Source of the DNA: Plantactinospora sp040120695
Lineage (GTDB): Bacteria; Actinomycetota; Actinomycetes; Mycobacteriales; Micromonosporaceae
Direction of reading: 5' to 3'
Assembly (NCBI RefSeq): GCF_040120695.1
Contig: NZ_JBEEAC010000007.1
Coordinates: forward strand, 124,001-188,000
Length of the DNA stretch: 64,000 nucleotides
Shown in pieces: positions 1 to 8,747 of this stretch; position 1 is the stretch's first letter; every line of letters starts with the position of its first letter. The notes under the pieces are model-generated. The model was not told the DNA's origin. It saw nothing but the letters and a program-made list of their open reading frames with translations, and searched no databases. The position numbers and the translations under genes are program-made.

Positions 1-336
1 CGCGGCCGGGGTGGCGCCGCCGATGACGAAGTGGAAGAACCGCGGTCCGGCGGAGTGGGTCGCGGCGGCGGCGCCGATCCGAAGCAGCCGCTCCAGGGCG
101 GCCGCCGCTCCGATGCCCCGCTCCGGCAGATCGCCGGGCGTCGTCCCGGTCGGTTGTTCACCGGCACCGGTGGACGGGTCCGAATTGGACAGTGTGGAGA
201 GTTCGGTCAGCAGCGCCTCGGTGGCCGGCTCGTGCACCGGACGGTCGGCGAGCGAGTCCAGGTAGGGACCGGCGGCCGCGTACACCTGGCGCAGCACCTC
301 CGCCGCCGCGTCCCGATCGTGCAACGGGTCGCCCAT
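1..336 (-). CDS. Pyridoxal-dependent amino-acid decarboxylase, N-terminal part (cut by window edge)
   Basis: The minus-strand frame from ATG at 336 runs open off the left edge, giving the first 112 residues. The visible end reads PRFFHFVIGG followed by a small ATPAA stretch. This is the conserved start of the PLP-binding large domain in group II decarboxylases (aromatic-L-amino-acid / DOPA decarboxylase family), where it follows an N-terminal helical region. The PLP lysine and substrate residues lie outside the window, so the amino acid used cannot be judged. The next gene on the same strand is an asparagine-synthetase-like protein 173 bp upstream, so the two may be co-transcribed. The start was chosen as the only ATG giving the expected helical N-terminus. 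Confidence 0.72.
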   Translation of the reverse strand, partial: MGDPLHDRDAAAEVLRQVYAAAGPYLDSLADRPVHEPATEALLTELSTLSNSDPSTGAGEQPTGTTPGDLPERGIGAAAALERLLRIGAAAATHSAGPRFFHFVIGGATPAA

Positions 337-509
337 CCCGCTCTCCTCCGCTCCGGGCACGCCGGCCTCCGGCACGCCGTCCACCGGTCCGGTCCCCTGG
401 CACCGGCGCGACCACGGTGACAGGGGCGGATCGCCCGGCGCTGGTCACCCTGCCACCGGCGCCACCGACGAGGACAGAGCAATCACCCGGCGGTGGTCAC
501 CGCCGCAGC

Positions 510-1706
510 TCACCGGCCCGCCCCGCCGGAGCTGGCGGCGAGCCACACCTCCTGGACCAGTCCCGCCGTACCGCCGGGGATCGGCCACCGGGACCAGAGC
601 CTCCGCAACGCTGCCACGTCGACGAGTTCCTCGTCGACGCCGCTGCCGTCCCAGCGCTGGACGAACCGGCGGGTCGGCCCCCGGAGGAAGGCGTCCAGGA
701 AGCGCGCCCTCGGCCGGGGCGCGGTGACCACCTCCGGCAGCATCCCGGCGGCGATCTCGGCGACCAACTGGTCCCGGGGCGGGCAGCCGCGCCGGCCCGC
801 CGGCCCGGTGAGGGTACCCAGGAAGTCGGGATCGAGCAGCGGATTCACCACCGTCACCCCGTGGGTGGTGCCGAGCGCGGCCAGGCTGGCACAGGTCAGC
901 CCGAGGTCCCGCCGACGAACGTGCCAGGCGATCCGGCGGTCGAGCCGGCGGGGCTCCCCGCGCCGTTCCGCCCGGAAGGCCCGGTAGATCTCCGCCGACA
1001 CCTCCGGGCGCAGCCACGGAAACATGTCCCGGCTCGACCTGTGCCCCCGGAGCGCGGTCCGAAGCTGGCCGGCGGCCCGGCGCAACCGTACCCATGGTTG
1101 ACCGGACCCGGCGGTACGCCAGCCACCGAACACCTGGTCCCCACCGGCGCCGGTGAGCATGGCACCACCGGCCGCCAGCTCGACGATGGGCAGGTGCAGG
1201 TGCAGGTTCACCGGGTGCCGCAGACCGTGCCGGCGCAGCAGCCGCCCCGCCGTCGGACCGACCAGGTCCAGATCGTCGTCCGCCTGGAGGAGTTGCCAGT
1301 CCCCGATGCCCAGCGCCTGGACGATCCGATCCTGCCAGCGTGACTCGCCGGCCGGGGACACCCCGGAGAACCGCCAGGTGACCGGCACCGGGTGCGGCAG
1401 CCCCTCCCGCCGGGCCACCCGCAGCGCGACCGCGAGCACGAGCGACGAGTCCGGCCCGCCGGAGAAGCCGACCAGGCACGGCGGTCGGCGCAGCGCGGGC
1501 AGTACCGCCCGTTCGAGGGCGCCGAGCGGGGTCACCGCGCGCCCCGGGTCCGCAGCGGTCTCCGGCGGGGCCCAGCCGAGTGACCACCGTGCCGGGCCGG
1601 CTCGCTGCATGGACTGCCCGGGTAGGTGCCCGAGGACCACCCCGGAGGCGATCTCGCGTCGGGTCAGCCGCGAGGCGGGAGGTTGCGAGGCGGGAGATTT
1701 GGCCAC
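510..1706 (-). CDS. Asparagine-synthetase-like ATP-pyrophosphatase, no glutaminase domain
   Basis: A 398-residue protein with GTG start. Residues about 78-90 hold the N-type ATP-pyrophosphatase P-loop SGGPDSS, and about 40 residues past the middle there is a GAGGDQVFGGW motif, the second conserved element of the asparagine synthetase (AsnB) C-terminal domain. An AsnB has an N-terminal glutamine amidotransferase domain beginning with a catalytic Cys2. That is absent here: the first 60 residues are a short unmatched extension. Such stand-alone domains adenylate a carboxylate and couple it to an amine (beta-lactam synthetases, lasso-peptide cyclases) or act with separate ammonia donors. No lasso precursor, RRE or protease gene is visible nearby. 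It follows a membrane protein by 184 bp and precedes a PLP decarboxylase; specific substrate unknown. Confidence 0.72.
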   Translation of the reverse strand: MAKSPASQPPASRLTRREIASGVVLGHLPGQSMQRAGPARWSLGWAPPETAADPGRAVTPLGALERAVLPALRRPPCLVGFSGGPDSSLVLAVALRVARREGLPHPVPVTWRFSGVSPAGESRWQDRIVQALGIGDWQLLQADDDLDLVGPTAGRLLRRHGLRHPVNLHLHLPIVELAAGGAMLTGAGGDQVFGGWRTAGSGQPWVRLRRAAGQLRTALRGHRSSRDMFPWLRPEVSAEIYRAFRAERRGEPRRLDRRIAWHVRRRDLGLTCASLAALGTTHGVTVVNPLLDPDFLGTLTGPAGRRGCPPRDQLVAEIAAGMLPEVVTAPRPRARFLDAFLRGPTRRFVQRWDGSGVDEELVDVAALRRLWSRWPIPGGTAGLVQEVWLAASSGGAGR

Positions 1707-1890
1707 GGGTCAGCGCTTCCCCGGCTCCTGAATGAGACTCACTAAAAGTGCCTTTCACTCAAGACGGGGAGCAAATGGACAGAAGGATGGTACCGCCACC
1801 CACTGCCGACCCCGCGCAACGACGCGGGCCGCGTGGCCTGGCCGCCAGCGGCCCACGTGCCGCTCCGCCGCGGGGCGGGCGGGGGGTCGA

Positions 1891-3597
1891 TCAGCCCGGA
1901 CAGCGCGGCCCCGCGCCGGCCAGGGCACCGCTGATCGAGTACCTGCCGGCCCGTGCCACCCGGAGCACCGTCCAGTCGCCGTACGGGGCCAGGCAGGCGT
2001 CGGGGCCCTCCACCCGCAGCCACCTCGACCAGCGCAGCCGGAGCAGGGTCTCCCCTGCCGCCGGCACGTCGACCGTCAACTCCGCCGACGTCGCCCGCAC
2101 CAGCTCCACGCCCGGGGTCCCGGGCACCGGTCCCTCGGCACCGTCCGGTGGGTCGCCCCCACCCGGGGTGACCGGCGGTGACCCGATCGCCTCCACGATG
2201 GACGGCGAGCCGGCGACCGCGTACAGGGTCCAGTCCGGGTGCCGCCAGACCGGGGTCAGGTACGGCAGCCCGCCCCGGACCAGTTCCGCCTCCCGGCGGC
2301 CGACCCAGGACGGCTCCGCCCCGGCCAGCGCGACGTACCGGACACCGTTGTGCCGCAGCCAGTGCCCGTACGACTCCGCGTCGACGCTGCCGTCCAGGAA
2401 GAGCCGGTTGTGTGCCTGGTCAGCCTGGCGCAGCCAGCCCCGGGCCAGCGGCGCGGCCTCCGGGACGTACGCCGCCTCCCAGTAGTTCGCCGTCGGAATC
2501 ACCTCGACCCGGCCGGGTGGCCGGCGGGCCAGCTCGGCCAGCAGCGGTGCGAAGTAGCTCCGGGACGCCGTCGGGTCCCCGGCCGCGCGCAGGTCCGCCA
2601 CCGAGACCGGCGGCTCCACCACGGCGACCAACGCCATGATCGCGACCAGCACCGCTCCGGCCGCCCGCCGGGGCCACCTCCGGACCAGTCCGGCCGGCAG
2701 CGTCCCATAGCCCACCAGCACCGGCAGCGCGAACATCGCGGCCAGCCGGGTGGCGTTCAGCCCCACCGGGGTCCGGATGGCGAACGCGGCCAGCACTCCC
2801 AGCGTGGCCAGCACCGCCCCGGCCCGGACCTCCCGGCGCGGCACCAGCAGCGCCACCAGCACACTCGCCACCGCCGCCGTCACCGTGTCCGCCAGGCTGA
2901 TGTTCATCCAGCCACCCGCGCCGAACACCAGCCCCAGCGCCACCGTCGGCACCCCGGCGGCCGCCACCAGCACCGGCCCGTCGAGGCTGAGGTGTAAGGA
3001 GGGGGCCCTTCTACTACCGAAAGCGATAAGCGGGGGCCCTTCCTTACCCGCGCCGGCGAGCATCACGAAGAGGCCCGCCACCGGGCTCGCCGCCCCGGCC
3101 AGCGCGGCCGCCGTCCCGGCCAGGCCCCGGCGCAGCGCCGGCCGGACGGTGCTGGTCAGCGCGAGCAGGGCGAGGAGTCCGAATGCCACCCCGATCGCGT
3201 AGGTGATCCGGCCGGAGACGAGGTTGCCGGCGATGCAGGCGGCGCCGACCATTCCGCCGAGCACCGGCCGGCGGGCGCCGGTGCGCAGCATCAGCAGCGC
3301 CAGTGCCGCCGCCGAGACCAGCAGGGCGAGCGCACCGGCCAGCCGGGGGCCGAGGGTGTCGGCACCGAGCCAGTGCATCAGCGGCGGGGTGACGATGCTG
3401 TAGCCGTACGGCGAGATTCCGGCGTACCACCCGAGGTCCAGCGGGGCAATTCCGTGCCGGCCGAAGAAGTTGGCCCGGGCGACCTGGGCGGAGAGGTCGG
3501 TGCCGAGCGGTGGGGCGAGCAGGAAGGCGACCGTCAGCACGCCGGCCAGGCCGACCGCGCCGGACAGCACCCGGATGACCCGGCGCCGGTCAGGCAT
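1891..3597 (-). CDS. Polytopic membrane protein, glycosyltransferase/EPS-type, unknown function
   Basis: A 568-residue protein. Roughly the first 370 residues contain about ten hydrophobic stretches alternating with short basic loops. The last 200 residues are a soluble, probably extracytoplasmic part with motifs like WYAGISPYGYS early and YVALAGAEPSW late. This layout resembles membrane-embedded GT-C-like or '6-pyruvoyl-tetrahydropterin synthase-related' membrane proteins of actinomycetes, but no catalytic motif is certain. Its ATG lies inside the end of glnE (8-nt overlap, ATG embedded before the glnE TGA), so translation is probably coupled. Unusual: residues about 184-201 are encoded by a 54-bp palindromic sequence (separate entry) that looks inserted in frame between two transmembrane segments. 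Confidence 0.75.
   Translation of the reverse strand: MPDRRRVIRVLSGAVGLAGVLTVAFLLAPPLGTDLSAQVARANFFGRHGIAPLDLGWYAGISPYGYSIVTPPLMHWLGADTLGPRLAGALALLVSAAALALLMLRTGARRPVLGGMVGAACIAGNLVSGRITYAIGVAFGLLALLALTSTVRPALRRGLAGTAAALAGAASPVAGLFVMLAGAGKEGPPLIAFGSRRAPSLHLSLDGPVLVAAAGVPTVALGLVFGAGGWMNISLADTVTAAVASVLVALLVPRREVRAGAVLATLGVLAAFAIRTPVGLNATRLAAMFALPVLVGYGTLPAGLVRRWPRRAAGAVLVAIMALVAVVEPPVSVADLRAAGDPTASRSYFAPLLAELARRPPGRVEVIPTANYWEAAYVPEAAPLARGWLRQADQAHNRLFLDGSVDAESYGHWLRHNGVRYVALAGAEPSWVGRREAELVRGGLPYLTPVWRHPDWTLYAVAGSPSIVEAIGSPPVTPGGGDPPDGAEGPVPGTPGVELVRATSAELTVDVPAAGETLLRLRWSRWLRVEGPDACLAPYGDWTVLRVARAGRYSISGALAGAGPRCPG
2994..3047. repeat. 54-bp inverted-repeat element inside a coding sequence
   Basis: The left arm gtaaggagggggccc and right arm ggggcccttccttac are near-perfect reverse complements around an AT-richer centre containing cgataagc. 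The 54-bp length is a multiple of three, so it adds about 18 residues (KEGPPLIAFGSRRAPSLH) to the membrane protein without breaking frame. Its base composition (TAAG, TTCT, AAAG runs) contrasts with the flanking GC-rich codons. I recall similar short GGGGCCC-centred palindromes as repeated elements in Micromonospora-type genomes; only this one copy was seen here. Confidence 0.6.
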
Positions 3598-6500
3598 TCA
3601 GCACACGCTCCGCCGCCGCCCGGGATCGTCGCGCCGTCCGCAGGTAGTGGTCCAGGAACTCGCCCGGGTCGCCGCCGCCGAGCAGGCGTACCACGCCGGC
3701 CAGCTCCACACCGTGCCGGGGCAGCTGGTCGCCGGCCCGGCCGCGTACCAGCATCAGCGCGTTGCGCACCTGGGCCGCCATGCTCCACCCGGCGGCCATC
3801 GCGGCCGCGTCGGCGCCGTCGATCACCCCGGCCTCCCGGGCGGCGGCCAGCGCGTCGAGGGTACGCGTGCAGCGCAGCTCGGGCAGTCGACCGGCGTGCC
3901 GGAGCTGGGTGAGCTGCACCGCCCACTCCACGTCGGCCAGCCCGCCCCGGCCCAGTTTGGTGTGCGTGGCCGGGTCGGCGCCCCGGGGCAGCCGTTCGGT
4001 CTCCACCCGGGCCTTGATCCGGCGGATCTCCACCACCTGCTCCCGGGCCAGTCCTCGTTCCGGATAGCGCACCGGATCGGCGACCGCCTCGAACTCGCGC
4101 CCGAGGTCGGCGTCGCCGCAGACGTGCCGGGCCCGCAGGAGTGCCTGTGCCTCCCAGACCTCGGACCAGCGGGCATAGTACTGCGCGTACGCGCCGAGGC
4201 TGCGGACCAGCGGCCCCTGCCGGCCCTCGGGGCGCAGGTCGGCGTCGACCCCGAGCGGCGGGTCGGCGGCCGGCATGGCGAGCAGCCGGCGCAGTTCCTC
4301 GGCGATCGCCCGGGCCGCCGCGCTGGCCGCGTCCTCGGCCACCCCGGGCGGGGCGTCGTAGACGAAGAGCACGTCGGCGTCGGAGAGGTAGTTCATCTCG
4401 TACCCGCCGAGCCGACCCATCCCGATCACCGCGAACCGCAGTCCGGGCATTGCCGGCCGGGTCGCCCGGGCCACCCGCAGCGCCGCCCGCAGGGTGGCGT
4501 CGGTGACGGCGGAGAGCGCCGCGCCGACGGTGAGCACATCGGAGTCGCCGACGACGCCGGCCGGGGCCGGTTCCGGGGCGACGGTCACGGCCATCCCGGT
4601 CCGACCGGCCGGGGCCAACGACCCCGCCCGGTAGAGCACGTCGGCGCAGGCGATCCGGATCAGTTCCCTGCCACGCAGCGCCCGGACCGACCGGATCGCC
4701 TCGGTCGGGTCGGCCGGCTGCGATCCCCGGCCGACGAGGTAGCGGTCGGCTGCGGCCACGAACCCGTCCCGCAACACCTCGGTGTCCCGGGGGGTCAGCT
4801 CGGTGTCGTCGGCGAGCAGCCGCAGCGCCTCCGGGTCCCGGGCCAGCAGGTCGGCGACGTAGCGGGAGACCGCCAGGGTACGGGCCAGCCGGCGGGCCAC
4901 CGGCCCCCCGTCACGGAGCAGCCGCAGGTACCACGGGGTGCCGCCGAGCTTGTCGGAGACCTGGCGGTAGTTGAGCAGTCCCCGGTCCGGCTCGGGCGCG
5001 TCGGCGAACTCCTGGAGCAGCACCGGCAGCAGGGTGCGCTGGATCGCGGCCGTCCGGGTCACCCCGCCGGTCAGCGCCTCCAGGTGCCGCAGCGCCCGGG
5101 TCGGGTCGGCGAAGCCGAGGATCTCCAACCTGTTCCGAGCCGCCTCCGGGGTGAGTCGCAGCCCGTCGGCGGGGACCCGGGCGACCGCCTCCAGCAGCGG
5201 GCGGTAGAGCAGTTTGGCGTGCAGCCGGCGTACCTCGGTGGCGTGGCCGACCCAGTCGGCCCGGAACGCCTCGACGGCGTCCCGGCCGGGCAGCGCCGTG
5301 TAGCCGAGCGCGTGCGCGAGCCAGCGCAGTGCCGGCCGGTCCGCCGGCACGGTGTGGGTACGCCGCAGCGCCTGCAACTGGAGCCGGTGCTCGACCCCGC
5401 GCAGAAAGCGGTACCCGCGCAGCAGCGCCTCGCCGTCGGCCCGCCCCACGTATCCGCCGGCAACCAGGGCCCGCAGTGCCGGGATGGTGCCGGGGGCACG
5501 CAGCGACTCGTCGCCCCGGCCGTGCACCAGTTGCAGGAGCTGCACCGCGAACTCGATGTCCCGCAGCCCGCCCGGCCCACGCTTGATCTCCCGCTCCAGC
5601 TCGCGGGGCGGTATGTTGTCGATGATCTTGCGGCGCATCGCCCGGACGTCCTCGACCGCCTCCGGCCGTTCGGCGGCCTGCCAGACCAGCGGGGCGAGCG
5701 CGTCGATCCACTCCTGGGCCAGCGCGACGTCGCCGGCCGCCGGGCGGGCCTTGAGCAGCGCCTGGAACTCCCAGGTCCGGGCCCAGCGGCGGTAGTAGGC
5801 GAGGTGGCTGGCGAGGGTACGCACCAGCGGCCCCCGGTTGCCCTCCGGCCGCAGCGCGGCGTCCACCGGCCAGGCCACCAGCCCGCAGATCTCGATGATC
5901 CGGGTCGCCACCCGGGTGGCGGCCGGCAGGTCCTCGTCGGTGGCGGCCACGAAGATCACGTCGACGTCGGAGACGTAGTTCAGCTCGTTGCCGCCGCACT
6001 TGCCCATCGCCACCACCGCCAGCCGGGGCGCCTTACCCGCCGGCAGCTCGCCGACCGCGATACCGTACGCGTCGGCCAGGGTGGCGTCGGCGAGCGCCGA
6101 CAGCGCCGCCATGGTCTGCTCCAGGCCGCGCCCGCCGGTCAGGTCGGCCGCCGCGATCCGCAGCAGGGCCAGCCGGTACGCCCGGCGCAGCGCCGCCACC
6201 ACCGGCAGCGGGTCCGGTCCGCCGCCGGGATCGGCGCGATCCCGATGCAGCAGTCCGTCGGCGTCCGGTGGCAGTCCGTCGACCCCGGTACGCAGTGCCC
6301 GCCACTGCTCCGGGTGGGCCACCAGGTGGTCGCCGAGCGCGGACGAGGCGCCCAGCACGGCGAGCAGCCGGCGACGCAGCCCCGAATCGGTGTGCAGGGC
6401 GGCGAGCAGGCTCCCCCCTCCGTCGCCCGTGTCGTCGCCGGTGTCGCCAAGCGCGCTGTCGGCGCCCCTGCCGCCAGCCGCGCCGGCACGCCTCGCCGGG

Positions 6501-6763
6501 GGCGCGATGCGGCGTTCCGCCTCGACGATCCGGTGGAGTTGGCGCAGGGCCAGGTCCGGGTCGGCGGCCCGGGAAAGCGCGGTGAGCAGCTCGCCGGCCG
6601 GCTCGTCCACCGGCTCCTGGGTGTCGACGTCCCACAGCCCGAGCCCGTCCGGCCCGAGCAGGTCGGCAGCGCGGCCCACCCCGTCGCCGCCAACCCGTTC
6701 CCGGTCGCCCACCCCGAAGCCGTACCGGGCGAGCCGGCCGGTCGCGCTGATCGGTCTGCTCAT
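3590..6763 (-). CDS. glnE: Glutamine synthetase adenylyltransferase / adenylyl-removing enzyme
   Basis: A 1057-residue bifunctional GlnE, close to the usual actinobacterial length. It adenylylates and deadenylylates type I glutamine synthetase in response to nitrogen status. There are two nucleotidyltransferase domains in tandem. The N-terminal one (removase) has ELNYVSDVDVIFV near residue 265; the C-terminal one (transferase) has EMNYLSDADVLFV near residue 795; both keep the metal-binding Asp-x-Asp. Helical PII-uridylyltransferase/GlnE linker regions (RGPGGLRDIEF and GRGGLADVEWAVQL) follow each. The frame is open 103 codons upstream, but that part is Gly/Arg-rich shadow sequence, so ATG 6763 (MSRPISATGRLARYGF) was chosen. 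The glnE-glnA2 proximity is conserved in mycobacteria. Confidence 0.96.
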   Translation of the reverse strand: MSRPISATGRLARYGFGVGDRERVGGDGVGRAADLLGPDGLGLWDVDTQEPVDEPAGELLTALSRAADPDLALRQLHRIVEAERRIAPPARRAGAAGGRGADSALGDTGDDTGDGGGSLLAALHTDSGLRRRLLAVLGASSALGDHLVAHPEQWRALRTGVDGLPPDADGLLHRDRADPGGGPDPLPVVAALRRAYRLALLRIAAADLTGGRGLEQTMAALSALADATLADAYGIAVGELPAGKAPRLAVVAMGKCGGNELNYVSDVDVIFVAATDEDLPAATRVATRIIEICGLVAWPVDAALRPEGNRGPLVRTLASHLAYYRRWARTWEFQALLKARPAAGDVALAQEWIDALAPLVWQAAERPEAVEDVRAMRRKIIDNIPPRELEREIKRGPGGLRDIEFAVQLLQLVHGRGDESLRAPGTIPALRALVAGGYVGRADGEALLRGYRFLRGVEHRLQLQALRRTHTVPADRPALRWLAHALGYTALPGRDAVEAFRADWVGHATEVRRLHAKLLYRPLLEAVARVPADGLRLTPEAARNRLEILGFADPTRALRHLEALTGGVTRTAAIQRTLLPVLLQEFADAPEPDRGLLNYRQVSDKLGGTPWYLRLLRDGGPVARRLARTLAVSRYVADLLARDPEALRLLADDTELTPRDTEVLRDGFVAAADRYLVGRGSQPADPTEAIRSVRALRGRELIRIACADVLYRAGSLAPAGRTGMAVTVAPEPAPAGVVGDSDVLTVGAALSAVTDATLRAALRVARATRPAMPGLRFAVIGMGRLGGYEMNYLSDADVLFVYDAPPGVAEDAASAAARAIAEELRRLLAMPAADPPLGVDADLRPEGRQGPLVRSLGAYAQYYARWSEVWEAQALLRARHVCGDADLGREFEAVADPVRYPERGLAREQVVEIRRIKARVETERLPRGADPATHTKLGRGGLADVEWAVQLTQLRHAGRLPELRCTRTLDALAAAREAGVIDGADAAAMAAGWSMAAQVRNALMLVRGRAGDQLPRHGVELAGVVRLLGGGDPGEFLDHYLRTARRSRAAAERVLNA

Positions 6764-6858
6764 CGGCGGCCGCCTCCCGTGTCGGTCGTCGACGACCACA
6801 CCGGAGTCCGTCGTGTCGATCGGGGGCGGTCTCCCGGGTCCGTCATCGGCGGCGGCTC

Positions 6859-7674
6859 CTAGTGCCCGAGCAGCGGCAGGGTGGGCCGGGGCGGGACGTC
6901 GTCGAGCCGGCCCTGGGCCAGGGCCGCGAACCGGGCCGCGAACGGCTGCCACACCTCTTCCACGTCGGCCAGCACCTCGGCACAGGCGGCCACCACCAGC
7001 TCCGGGTCGTAGCCCAGCTCGGCCAGCGTCGCCGAGTCGGTCGCCCAGTCGGCGATCATCGCGGCGTCGCACTCGATGTGGAACTGGAGGCCCCAGGCCC
7101 GGTCACCGAGCCGGAACGCCTGGTGCGGATAGCGGGTCGAGGCGGCCAGCAGGGTCGCGCCCTGCGGCAGCTCGGTGATCTCGTCGACGTGCCACTGGAA
7201 CACGTCCGGGATCATCGGCACGTACCGGAAGAGCGGATCGTGCTCGGCCGCGTCGCGCTTGCCGACCACGCTGGGCCCGACCTCCGGCCCGGCCGCGCTC
7301 CGCTGCACCGTACCGGCGTGCGCGGTGGCCAGCAGTTGGGCGCCGAGGCAGATCGCCAGGGTCGGCACCCGGTGCCGGACCGCCTTGCGGAGCAGCCCCT
7401 CCAGGGCGGGGAACCAGGGCGCCCCGGGGGTGCCGTCGGGTGCCGGGTACGGATGCTGGTAGCCGCCGAGGACCACGAGAGCGGCGTACCCGGTCAGGTC
7501 GTCGGGCAGCGGGTCCCCGGCGTGCGGCCGGAGCACCGCCAGGTCGAGTCCGGCCTCGGTGAGCCACTCCCCCAGCCGGCGGACGTCGTCCGTCGGGTCG
7601 TTCTCGATCACCAGCGCGGTGGCGGTGCCGCCCGTGCTGCCGGTGTCGCTCTCGGTTCCGGTCTCGGTTGCCAC
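6859..7674 (-). CDS. Class I glutamine amidotransferase-like protein (GATase1)
   Basis: A 271-residue stand-alone GATase1 domain. The nucleophile elbow is ICLGAQ with Cys109, and the dyad is completed by QFHIE with His199 and Glu201. The fold is that of GMP-synthase-type glutaminases, with no fused synthetase partner. Stand-alone members hydrolyse glutamine for a separate ligase or act on gamma-glutamyl compounds. The location between glnE and glnA2 suggests a role in glutamine or gamma-glutamylamine metabolism, but that is inference. The start is GTG 7674; the first 19 residues are Thr/Gly/Ser-rich and poorly conserved in appearance, so a slightly later start is possible. It is divergent from the S66 peptidase gene, with 70 bp between. 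Confidence 0.85.
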   Translation of the reverse strand: MATETGTESDTGSTGGTATALVIENDPTDDVRRLGEWLTEAGLDLAVLRPHAGDPLPDDLTGYAALVVLGGYQHPYPAPDGTPGAPWFPALEGLLRKAVRHRVPTLAICLGAQLLATAHAGTVQRSAAGPEVGPSVVGKRDAAEHDPLFRYVPMIPDVFQWHVDEITELPQGATLLAASTRYPHQAFRLGDRAWGLQFHIECDAAMIADWATDSATLAELGYDPELVVAACAEVLADVEEVWQPFAARFAALAQGRLDDVPPRPTLPLLGH

Positions 7675-7744
7675 GGTGTCGAGGCTATCCGGTGCGCCCG
7701 ACCGCCACCGATAGGCTCGGGGCCGAGCGGAGCGAGGAGGCGAG

Positions 7745-8674
7745 GTGGCCGACGATCAGGCGGTGCGACCACCGGCGCTGCGGCCCGGTGACACGGTGCT
7801 GCTGGTGTCGCCGTCCGGGCCGACCCGGGCGGACCGGGTCGCCCGCGGCGTGGAACTGCTCACCGGTTGGGGCCTTCGTCCGGTCCTCGCCCCGAACGCG
7901 TACGCCCGGCGCGGCTACCTCGCCGGGGACGACGCGCTGCGCGCCGCCGACCTGAACGCGGCCTTCGCCGACCCGGCGGTACGCGGCGTGCTCTGCACCC
8001 GGGGCGGCTACGGCGCGCAGCGGGTGGTCGACGCGATCGACATGTCGGCGGTGCGCCGCGACCCGAAGGTGGTGGCCGGGTTCTCCGACATCACCGCGCT
8101 GCAACTCGCGCTCTGGCGCGGCGCCCGGCTGGCCACCGTGCACGGCCCGGGAGCGGCCTGGCTGGACGAGCGCACCCCACCGGTCTCGGCCGAGTCGCTG
8201 CGCGCCGCGCTGATGTGCCCCGAGCCGGTGGTGGTGCACCGGCTGCCGACCGAGGAGACCGCGAGCGTGCTGGTTCCCGGTAGGGCCACCGGCCGGCTGC
8301 TCGGCGGCAACCTCTGCCTGCTCACACACTCCCTCGGCACCCCCGACATGCCGGACCTGACCGGGGCGGTCCTGCTGGTCGAGGATGTCGGGGAGCCGCC
8401 GTACAAGATCGACCGGATGCTCACCCACCTGCGCCGCACCGGGGCGCTGGCCGGGGTGGCCGGGGTGGCGGTCGGCCAGTTCACCGACTGCGCGGACGGC
8501 TGGGCGGTCGGGGTGGCCGAGGTGCTGGCCGAACGCCTCGGCGACCTGGGCGTGCCGGTGCTCGGCGGGCTGCCGATCGGGCACGGGGTCGGGCAGCTCA
8601 CCGTGCCGGTCGGCGTACCGGCGACGCTGGATGCGGACGCCGGCACCCTGACGGTCTCCCCCGCCGTACGCTGA
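7745..8674 (+). CDS. S66 family LD-carboxypeptidase (LdcA/MccF-like)
   Basis: A 309-residue cytoplasmic serine peptidase of family S66, which cleaves the L-Lys/mDAP-D-Ala bond of recycled muropeptides or, in MccF relatives, detoxifies peptide-nucleotide antibiotics. The Ser-Glu-His triad is readable: Ser114 in GFSDIT, Glu213 in LLVEDVGE and His280 in GLPIGHG. The N-terminal RGGYG motif near residue 88 is also typical. GTG start at 7745 follows a GAGGAGGCGAG purine run. It is divergent from the amidotransferase and convergent with the DUF350 gene. Whether the substrate is cell wall or antibiotic cannot be told from sequence. Confidence 0.9.
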   Translation: MADDQAVRPPALRPGDTVLLVSPSGPTRADRVARGVELLTGWGLRPVLAPNAYARRGYLAGDDALRAADLNAAFADPAVRGVLCTRGGYGAQRVVDAIDMSAVRRDPKVVAGFSDITALQLALWRGARLATVHGPGAAWLDERTPPVSAESLRAALMCPEPVVVHRLPTEETASVLVPGRATGRLLGGNLCLLTHSLGTPDMPDLTGAVLLVEDVGEPPYKIDRMLTHLRRTGALAGVAGVAVGQFTDCADGWAVGVAEVLAERLGDLGVPVLGGLPIGHGVGQLTVPVGVPATLDADAGTLTVSPAVR

Positions 8675-8747
8675 GCCCGGAACTCCCGGGTGGGTCCTCG
8701 ACGCCACCAGCCGGGGATGGAAGGACCGGGTCGAGCAGCGGGGTGAG

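Noticed and set aside
445..1758. Alternative frame overlapping the asparagine-synthetase-like gene
   Set aside because: Its product is Arg/Gly/Pro-rich without the ATP-pyrophosphatase motifs; the frame at 510-1706 has both conserved motifs.
3470..6862. Open frame of 1130 codons on the plus strand opposite glnE
   Set aside because: It is exactly antisense to glnE, is Gly/Arg/Pro/Gln rich with no motif, and results from strong third-position GC bias in the real gene.
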